Shown in pieces: positions 6,297 through 10,410 of a DNA stretch of 10,410 nt (its first letter is position 1; each line of letters starts with the position of its first letter). The stretch covers positions 1 to 10,410 of the forward strand of contig CALAGB010000279.1 in NCBI GenBank assembly GCA_937891245.1. The letters run 5' to 3'. Below the pieces are notes generated by a model that worked only from the letters and a program-made list of their open reading frames with translations, did not search any database and had not been told where the DNA came from. The translations under genes and the position numbers were made by a program. Source of the DNA: an uncultured Thermomicrobiales bacterium. Lineage in GTDB: Bacteria; Chloroflexota; Chloroflexia; Thermomicrobiales; Thermomicrobiaceae.

Positions 6297-6791
6297 ATGA
6301 TCGGTTCCACCCAAACGACGACTGCCATTCCGACGCGTGGCGATCGCTTGCCGCTTTTTTCCGGACAGGCGCCTGATGGCACGCCTGTGCGCCTGCGCGA
6401 TTTCTACATGCGGCGTAACCTGGCGCTCGTCTTCAGCGATAGGCCGGATTACCCGATCATCCGTGATCTGCTGCACGGCCTGACCGAACGCCGTGCGGCG
6501 GTGCAGGCCGAAGCGGGTGAGGCGCTGGCGGTTATCTCCGGCGATCAGGAGCAGGTGCGGCAACTCGTGGCAGACCTGGCGCTCCCCTTCCCAATCGTTG
6601 TCGACTCCGACAACGCGATCCACGCTCGCTATGGACTGCTCGCTGCGGACGATACGCCACGCGCCGCGATCTTCCTGGCCGATCGCTTCGGCACCATCTT
6701 CGAAGCCTCGGTCGCAACCGATGACGGGCAGATCATGCACGCGGACGAAGTGCCAGGCTGGCTCGAATTCATCGCCTGCCGCTGTACCTAG
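6297..6791 (+). CDS. Redoxin/AhpC-TSA-fold protein without the usual cysteine
   Basis: A 164-residue protein with the outline of a peroxiredoxin or thioredoxin-fold domain: GDRLPLFSGQAPDGTPVRLRDF (15-36), a core strand LALVFSD (42-48), a helix, EALAVISGD (75-83), LPFPIVVDSDNAIHARYGL (96-114), PRAAIFLADRFG (121-132) and a final helix GWLEF. These match the AhpC/TSA pattern, including the phrase P-x-x-D-x-x-x-x-x-A-R-Y-G-L. The peroxidatic Cys expected just after the core strand is replaced here by FSDRPDYP, so classical peroxidase activity is unlikely. The only cysteines are 161 and 163 in the C-terminal ACRCT. Translation should be strong: AGGAGG at 6286-6291 is five bases from the ATG. It is 12 bases downstream of midA. 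It may be a non-catalytic or CxC-type redox partner; the role is unknown. Confidence 0.82.
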   Translation: MIGSTQTTTAIPTRGDRLPLFSGQAPDGTPVRLRDFYMRRNLALVFSDRPDYPIIRDLLHGLTERRAAVQAEAGEALAVISGDQEQVRQLVADLALPFPIVVDSDNAIHARYGLLAADDTPRAAIFLADRFGTIFEASVATDDGQIMHADEVPGWLEFIACRCT

Positions 6792-6815
6792 GCAAGGCGA
6801 CGGTCCAAATTGCTC

Positions 6816-6844
6816 TAGACAACGCATACGACGCTCCCTATCAT
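6816..6844 (+). promoter_or_regulatory. Promoter of the linker-rich lipoprotein gene
   Basis: TAGACA (6816-6821), a 17-base spacer and TATCAT (6839-6844) form a good sigma-70-like promoter. It would give a leader of about 50 bases ending in GAGGGG five bases before the ATG at 6905. A TATAGA at 6890-6895 is too close to the start and overlaps the ribosome site. Confidence 0.45.
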
Positions 6845-6904
6845 TCCCTGAGCGATTCCACCCACAACGTATTCGGATAGATGGAATGGTATAGAGGGGC
6901 AACT

Positions 6905-7732
6905 ATGCAACGGTCAACGCTACCTTCGTCACGCGTCATACGCCGCCTCGCTCCGCTTCTCCTCGCCTCCACGTTGACCTTCGCCGCCTGTGGTGGCGGC
7001 TCATCGGACAAGTCGACCACGACCAGCGGAAGCCAGAGTCCATCGACCGCCGCGGCCGCCGCTTCGACGGCAATGCCGGCCGCCCCGACGGTCGCCGCGA
7101 CGACCGAAGCAACGAGCACGTCAACATCGGTTGCGACCGCCGCAGCAACGAGCGCCGCAACCCAGCCTGCGTCGACCGCGACGAGCACCAGTTCCGGCGG
7201 CAACACGGCGAACAATGGCGACTTGCAGGAGGTCGCCGACGCCCTGGCGAAAGTCAAGTCCTACAAAATCACCCTCAATATCTATGAAGGTGACGCGACA
7301 ACCCCTGCCTACGTCAGCACGATCGAGACGGTCGAGCCGGACAAGACACATACCGTCACTTCCTTCGCCGGGCAAACGATCGAATCGATCCAGATCGGCG
7401 ATGATACCTACACAAAGCTCGGAGATACCTGGCAGAAAACATCAGGACTGGGCGAAGCGGCAGCCACGCCAGTCGACGGCAGTGACGTTATCGATAACTT
7501 CGCCGATTCCGAGAGCGCGGGGATCAACGTCACCCAAAAGGGCGAAGACACGATCAACGGTGAAGCCACGGTCGTCTATGAGCTGACCTCGAATGACAGC
7601 TCGGTACTGACGATCTGGGTCGGCAAAGACGATCATCTGCCGCGCAAGTCCGAAGTCAAGTCCGATAGCGAGCATATCGAGATCATCTATTCCGATTACG
7701 GCAAGGATTTCGACATCAAGGCGCCGCTCTAG
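6905..7732 (+). CDS. Lipoprotein with long Thr/Ala/Ser linker, LppX/LolA-like domain
   Basis: A 275-residue exported lipoprotein. Residues 1-29 are a type II signal peptide: an n-region with three arginines (10, 13, 14), a hydrophobic core LAPLLLASTLTF, and the lipobox FAAC with Cys29. The -3 residue is Phe, slightly off consensus. Residues 31-105 are almost only Thr, Ala, Ser, Pro and Gly, a flexible tether away from the membrane. Residues 106-275 alternate in short strands (SYKITLNIYEG, AYVSTIETVEPDKTHTVT, IESIQIGDDTYTKLGDTWQK, ATVVYELTSN, LTIWVGKDDHLPRKSEVKS). That pattern recalls the LppX/LprG/LolA half-barrel that carries lipids or lipoproteins, including the typical test phrase on the presented product (D-x-x-L-P). 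I infer the fold from pattern only. The start at 6905 is set by GAGGGG and the signal peptide; an upstream ATG at 6881 would add MEWYRGAT. Confidence 0.85.
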   Translation: MQRSTLPSSRVIRRLAPLLLASTLTFAACGGGSSDKSTTTSGSQSPSTAAAAASTAMPAAPTVAATTEATSTSTSVATAAATSAATQPASTATSTSSGGNTANNGDLQEVADALAKVKSYKITLNIYEGDATTPAYVSTIETVEPDKTHTVTSFAGQTIESIQIGDDTYTKLGDTWQKTSGLGEAAATPVDGSDVIDNFADSESAGINVTQKGEDTINGEATVVYELTSNDSSVLTIWVGKDDHLPRKSEVKSDSEHIEIIYSDYGKDFDIKAPL

Positions 7733-7735
7733 AAC

Positions 7736-7755
7736 GGGTCGCAGCACCACGACCC
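7736..7755 (+). terminator. Weak stem-loop after the lipoprotein gene
   Basis: GGGTCG (7736-7741) pairs with CGACCC (7750-7755) around an eight-base loop, four bases after the stop codon. No run of T follows, so it is at most a weak or Rho-assisted terminator. An eight-base direct repeat, CGCAGCAC, occurs at 7740-7747 and 7770-7777. Confidence 0.3.
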
Positions 7756-7860
7756 CTCTGATCGTGAGCCGCAGCACTGGTTCTCCCTCGGCATACCCGT
7801 GATCGCTGTTACAGGGGTACGCAAAAGAGAACCCGCTCGCGGTTACCCCTCGCTGCGGCT

Positions 7861-7866
7861 TAGAAT
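7861..7866 (+). promoter_or_regulatory. rpiB -10 box with overlapping inverted repeat upstream
   Basis: TAGAAT at 7861-7866 is a likely -10 box 26 bases before the rpiB start. No good -35 hexamer lies 16-18 bases upstream; that region is occupied by an inverted repeat, AGGGGTA (7813-7819) and TACCCCT (7844-7850), whose right arm covers the -35/spacer position. This suggests an operator, but it is unproven. Confidence 0.4.
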
Positions 7867-7891
7867 GGTAGACGAGAGAGGGAGAAGCTCA

Positions 7892-8368
7892 ATGCGTATC
7901 GTGATCGGCGCCGATCATGCCGGGTTCGCGCTCAAGAATATCGTCATACGGACGCTCGAAGCCTGGGGCTACGATGTCGAAGACAACGGCACCTACGACA
8001 CGACCCCGGTCGATTTTCCGCTGATCACCCGCGAGGTTTGCGATCCGCTGCGCGCGGGCGAATACGAGCGCGGCATTCTGATCTGCGGCACCGGCGTCGG
8101 CGCGAGCATCGCGGCGAACAAGCTGCCCGGCATCCGTGCGGCGCTCTGTCATGACGTCTATTCGGCGCATCAGTGTGTCGAGCACGACAATGCCAACGTC
8201 CTCTGCCTCGGGGCGCAGGTCGTTGGTGACCGGCTGGCGCTCGATCTGGTTCGCACCTTTCTTGCAGCGGAATGGACCAATGATCCGATCTTCCGCCGGC
8301 GCGTGAACCAACTCACCGAGCTGGAACAGGCGGTCGCCGATGAACTCCGTCCAGGCACTCCCAGCTAG
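7892..8368 (+). CDS. rpiB: Ribose-5-phosphate isomerase B
   Basis: A 158-residue cytoplasmic sugar-phosphate isomerase of the RpiB/LacAB family (PF02502). It interconverts ribose 5-phosphate and ribulose 5-phosphate in the non-oxidative pentose phosphate pathway; some relatives act on allose or galactose phosphates. Diagnostic residues are GADHAGFALK (6-15, with Asp8 and His9), ERGILICGTGVGASIAANK (59-77, with the catalytic Cys65 and Thr67), and CVEHDNANVLCLG (95-107, with His98 and Asn100). The C-terminal helix carries the phosphate-binding FRRRV arginines. The length is normal with a short tail. A GTG at 7799 in the same frame would add 31 residues with no family match. The ATG at 7892 is right because it starts at MRIVIGADHAG and has GGGAG seven bases before. 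The methyltransferase gene starts 26 bases downstream. Confidence 0.96.
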   Translation: MRIVIGADHAGFALKNIVIRTLEAWGYDVEDNGTYDTTPVDFPLITREVCDPLRAGEYERGILICGTGVGASIAANKLPGIRAALCHDVYSAHQCVEHDNANVLCLGAQVVGDRLALDLVRTFLAAEWTNDPIFRRRVNQLTELEQAVADELRPGTPS

Positions 8369-8394
8369 CGCGATGGCGCAAGCGGTTTGCCGCG

Positions 8395-9192
8395 ATGGAT
8401 GATCACGCGCCGGATCTCTTCGCCGGTACAGCCGCCTACTACGCGCGGTTCCGGCCCGGATACCCGGCCGAATTCTTGACGCATGTCGTGGAGCGATTCG
8501 GACTCGATGGAACCGGGCGGTTGCTCGATCTCGGCTGCGGTACCGGGCAGTTGGCGCTGCCGCTGGCGCCATCCGTTGTCGAGGCGATCGGGCTCGATCC
8601 CGACCCGTCGATGCTGGCCGAGGCAGCGGCCGCGGCCGAGCGAACCGGCATACAGAACGTTCGCTGGCTACTTGGCAGCGATCGCGATCTCGATCGGCTG
8701 CGCGATACGATCGGCAGATTCCGCCTGGCGCTCATGGGGCGATCGTTTCACTGGATGGATCGCGATGCGGTGCTGCGGGCCCTCGACAAACTGATCGAGC
8801 CAGCCGGTGGCGTCGTTGTCGTCTCCGACGAAGAGCGGGTTTGGGCCGGCCGGGAAGCCTGGCACGAGACAATTCGCCAAACGATTCACCACTGGCTCGG
8901 TCCACAACGCCGGGCCGGCAGCGGCAACTACACCGTTAGGCATGTCCCATTCGATGACACCTTCGCCGCCTCACCCTTCTCACACGTCGAACACTATCAC
9001 CTCACCGTCGAGCGCACCCCGACCATCGACGAGATCATCGGCTATCTCTCCTCAACTTCGTTCTGTTCACCAGCCGTCCTCGGCGAACAGCAAGCTCCCT
9101 TCGAAGCTGATCTCCGCCAGCGACTCAACACCTATGACCATCTCACCGAATCAATCGAGTTCGACGCCTGGCTGGCGTGGCGAGGCGATTGA
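8395..9192 (+). CDS. Class I SAM-dependent methyltransferase
   Basis: A 265-residue small-molecule-type methyltransferase (Methyltransf_11/25-like). The N-terminal FAGTAAYYARFRPGYP (9-24) is typical of this group. The SAM glycine loop is LLDLGCGTGQLAL (43-55), the acidic ribose contact is Asp68 in GLDPDPSML, and a strand FRLALMGRSFHWMD (109-122) follows with the SFHW motif-IV phrase. The substrate is not predictable; relatives act on many metabolites. It follows rpiB by 26 bases on the same strand and is probably co-transcribed. No clear Shine-Dalgarno sequence precedes the ATG at 8395, and no better in-frame start lies upstream, so its translation may be weak or coupled. It is followed by a 60-base convergent gap (9193-9252) before the hydrolase gene. 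Confidence 0.9.
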   Translation: MDDHAPDLFAGTAAYYARFRPGYPAEFLTHVVERFGLDGTGRLLDLGCGTGQLALPLAPSVVEAIGLDPDPSMLAEAAAAAERTGIQNVRWLLGSDRDLDRLRDTIGRFRLALMGRSFHWMDRDAVLRALDKLIEPAGGVVVVSDEERVWAGREAWHETIRQTIHHWLGPQRRAGSGNYTVRHVPFDDTFAASPFSHVEHYHLTVERTPTIDEIIGYLSSTSFCSPAVLGEQQAPFEADLRQRLNTYDHLTESIEFDAWLAWRGD

Positions 9193-9204
9193 TCGCTCGC
9201 GGGG

Positions 9205-9240
9205 GTGCAGGCCTCCCCGTCATTCTGATCCGCGGCGGCG
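9205..9240 (-). repeat. Possible fragment of the palindromic element
   Basis: Read on the minus strand, 9240-9205 contains GCGGATCAGAATGACGGGGA. It resembles GCGGCCTGGAATGACCGGGG beside the inverted repeat at 2946-2966, and a third similar stretch, GAGGATGACCGGGAA, occurs at 9844-9858. These are short and may be chance in GC-rich DNA, but all three lie between genes. Confidence 0.25.
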
Positions 9241-9252
9241 GACGTTCGGTTC

Positions 9253-9813
9253 TCAGGAAGGTAGGGCGGCGATGTCTCGTGCCACCGCAGACAGGTCGTC
9301 GTTGAACTGGTGGCCGCCTTCGTCGAAGGCACGTACCATCGCCTGTGGCAGGGTGTGCGCGTAGAGCGCCAGGTGGTCGAACGGCACAATCGAGTCATCG
9401 CGGCAGTGATAGAAGTAGATCGGTATCCCCGGCGGGAGCCTGGCGGCGAACGCTGGTGGTAGTGCGAGTTTCTCGTAGCCCTCGTACCGCCAGCCGTCAC
9501 CGCCCCAGAATGGACAGGCGACCAGGAAGACGCCGGCAAGAGCCTTCGGAGCCTCCCGTTCGCTCAACCACTTCATGATGATCGACGCACCGACCGAATG
9601 GCCGGCGACCACCACCGGGCCTGGCATGCCGGCCAACTCTTGCTCGATCTCTTGTCGCCACTGCGCATACGACGCGTCGTCTTCGTTTGGCATCGCGGGA
9701 TAGCGAACCTTGACACGCGGCCCGAGGATACGCTGGAGGCTCTCGGCCAACCGTTTGTCCTCGATGTAGGCGCCGCGCCCCGCGCCCTGGATAAACACGG
9801 CGTACTCGGTCAT
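9253..9813 (-). CDS. Small alpha/beta hydrolase (serine hydrolase)
   Basis: A 186-residue cytoplasmic alpha/beta-hydrolase-fold protein, the size of the RBBP9/YdeN-like group. The catalytic triad is visible: the nucleophile Ser73 in the elbow VAGHSVGAS (69-77), the acid Asp139 or Asp140 in HCRDDSIVPFDH (136-147), and His168 in DEGGHQFND (164-172). The N-terminal strand YAVFIQGAGRG holds the oxyanion-hole region. There is no signal peptide and no cap domain insertion, so a small ester or thioester is a possible substrate, but none can be assigned. The start has GGAAGG about five bases upstream. It lies 71 bases after the type-2 malate/lactate dehydrogenase stop on the same strand and could be its operon partner. 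Confidence 0.9.
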   Translation of the reverse strand: MTEYAVFIQGAGRGAYIEDKRLAESLQRILGPRVKVRYPAMPNEDDASYAQWRQEIEQELAGMPGPVVVAGHSVGASIIMKWLSEREAPKALAGVFLVACPFWGGDGWRYEGYEKLALPPAFAARLPPGIPIYFYHCRDDSIVPFDHLALYAHTLPQAMVRAFDEGGHQFNDDLSAVARDIAALPS

Positions 9814-9884
9814 AGTTCCTTCCTTTCATTCTCCGGTCTGGCCGAGGATGACCGGGAATGGCGCCGCCGCTAGATCTCCGACTT

Positions 9885-10410
9885 CTAGAACGGCGCTTTG
9901 ACCCTGACCTCGTCGCCAAGAGCGCGCAGTTCGGCGACGACGCTGGGGTGGACCGGGATGCCGCGCTCGCGGCGGTCGATTTCGGCGATGTCTTCCGGGT
10001 CGCCGGGAACATAGACCCGGTCGTGTCCTTCGGCCGGTTCGAGCGCGCGGATCTCGGCCAGCATGCTGTCGATGTCGGCGTAGAACTCGTCCTCCGGCCG
10101 GAAGGCGTCGATGCGCCAGGCCATGAAGGCGTGCCCGGTATCGGAGGGGCGCGGCGGATTCGTACGCGAGCCGCCGACATAGCGGCTCCAGGAGGAGCCG
10201 GCCAGCTGGGCGCAGAGCACCTCGACGAAGAGCGAGAAGCCGAAGCCTTTGTGGCTACCAAGTTCACGTGTTGAGCCGAGCGGTGCTAGTGAGACGGCCG
10301 CGAACGGGTCGGTCGTCGGCTTCCCTTCGGCGTCGTAGGCCCAACCTTCGGGGATCGGGTGGTTTTCGCGCCGGGCGATCTCGACCTTGCCCCAGGCAAC
10401 ACTGCTCGTT
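9885..10410 (-). CDS. Malate/L-lactate dehydrogenase, type 2 (Ldh_2), C-terminal part
   Basis: About 175 residues of the C-terminal half of an NAD(P)-dependent oxidoreductase of the Ldh_2 family (PF02615), which includes malate, L-sulfolactate and ureidoglycolate dehydrogenases. The rest lies beyond the right edge. Reading from 10410 leftward gives SSVAWGKVEIARRENHPIP, then EGWAYDAEGKPTTDP, then GSHKGFGFSLFVEVLCAQLAG. These match the family's typical S-x-x-V-A-x-G-K, P-E-G-W-A-x-D-x-x-G-x-P-T-T-D-P and G-x-H-K-G-x-G blocks. The family uses its own fold, unrelated to the Rossmann lactate dehydrogenases. The end of the protein (IPVHPSVVAELRALGDEV) is normal and the stop is at 9885-9887. The substrate cannot be told from this half. 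An internal ATG at 10220 is not the real start. Confidence 0.92.
   Translation of the reverse strand, partial: TSSVAWGKVEIARRENHPIPEGWAYDAEGKPTTDPFAAVSLAPLGSTRELGSHKGFGFSLFVEVLCAQLAGSSWSRYVGGSRTNPPRPSDTGHAFMAWRIDAFRPEDEFYADIDSMLAEIRALEPAEGHDRVYVPGDPEDIAEIDRRERGIPVHPSVVAELRALGDEVRVKAPF

Noticed and set aside
7799..7891. N-terminal extension of RpiB from a GTG at 7799
   Set aside because: The extra 31 residues have no RpiB similarity and cover the inverted repeat and -10 box. The ATG at 7892 has a good ribosome site.
9193..9252. Bidirectional terminator between the methyltransferase and hydrolase genes
   Set aside because: GGGGG and CCCC runs can pair over only about four bases and no T-run follows, so the evidence is too weak.
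9497..10267. 256-residue minus-strand ORF across the hydrolase and dehydrogenase genes
   Set aside because: It is a shadow frame of two well-supported genes and is Arg/Ser-rich with no family pattern.
1..10410. CRISPR array, tRNA or rRNA genes, insertion sequences, phage or defence genes
   Set aside because: No regularly spaced repeats, cloverleaf-like blocks, transposase motifs or known defence domains were seen on either strand.

Overview
The window is high-GC bacterial chromosomal DNA holding eleven protein genes plus one possible gene remnant. Ten of the genes are complete or nearly so by homology, one is cut at the left edge and one at the right edge. The mix suggests a high-GC soil or thermophilic lineage, most likely Chloroflexota of the Thermomicrobia/Sphaerobacter type. 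That mix is a twin-arginine lipoprotein, a lipoprotein with a long Thr/Ala/Ser linker, a MidA-type methyltransferase, RpiB, a short MgtC protein and apparently leaderless promoters. This assignment is inference from style, not from a marker gene. I see no tRNA, rRNA, CRISPR array, transposase or phage gene.

Layout. At 1-187 (minus) is the N-terminus of a secreted Tat lipoprotein. At 188-688 no intact gene is evident; the minus strand there has coding-like codon use in two frames and may be a frameshifted remnant. At 689-2746 (minus) an M20 metallopeptidase is followed by a HAD phosphatase, a two-gene operon with a recognisable promoter upstream. A 13-bp inverted repeat (2879-2945), probably a dispersed palindromic element, separates it from a GtrA-type membrane protein (2993-3538, minus). 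At 3765-4268 (plus) an mgtC gene converges on, and overlaps by 47 bp, a trmH-like tRNA ribose methyltransferase (4222-4884, minus).

A 258-bp intergenic stretch separates trmH from the divergent midA gene. It holds a nested GC-rich palindrome of about 98 bp, and both flanking genes have a -10 box only 6-7 bases before the ATG, implying leaderless messages. midA (5143-6285) is followed closely by a thioredoxin-fold protein that lacks the usual active-site cysteine. Next come a linker-rich lipoprotein (6905-7732) with its own promoter, rpiB (7892-8368), and a class I SAM methyltransferase (8395-9192). On the minus strand at the right end are a small alpha/beta hydrolase (9253-9813) and, upstream of it, the C-terminal half of a type-2 malate/lactate dehydrogenase (9885-10410).

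Most genes are ordinary housekeeping or metabolic functions in short one- or two-gene units, and I find no convincing new multi-gene system. The items most worth checking are the nested palindrome between trmH and midA, the paired leaderless promoters, the cysteine-less redoxin beside midA, and a possible short upstream ORF overlapping the gtrA start.
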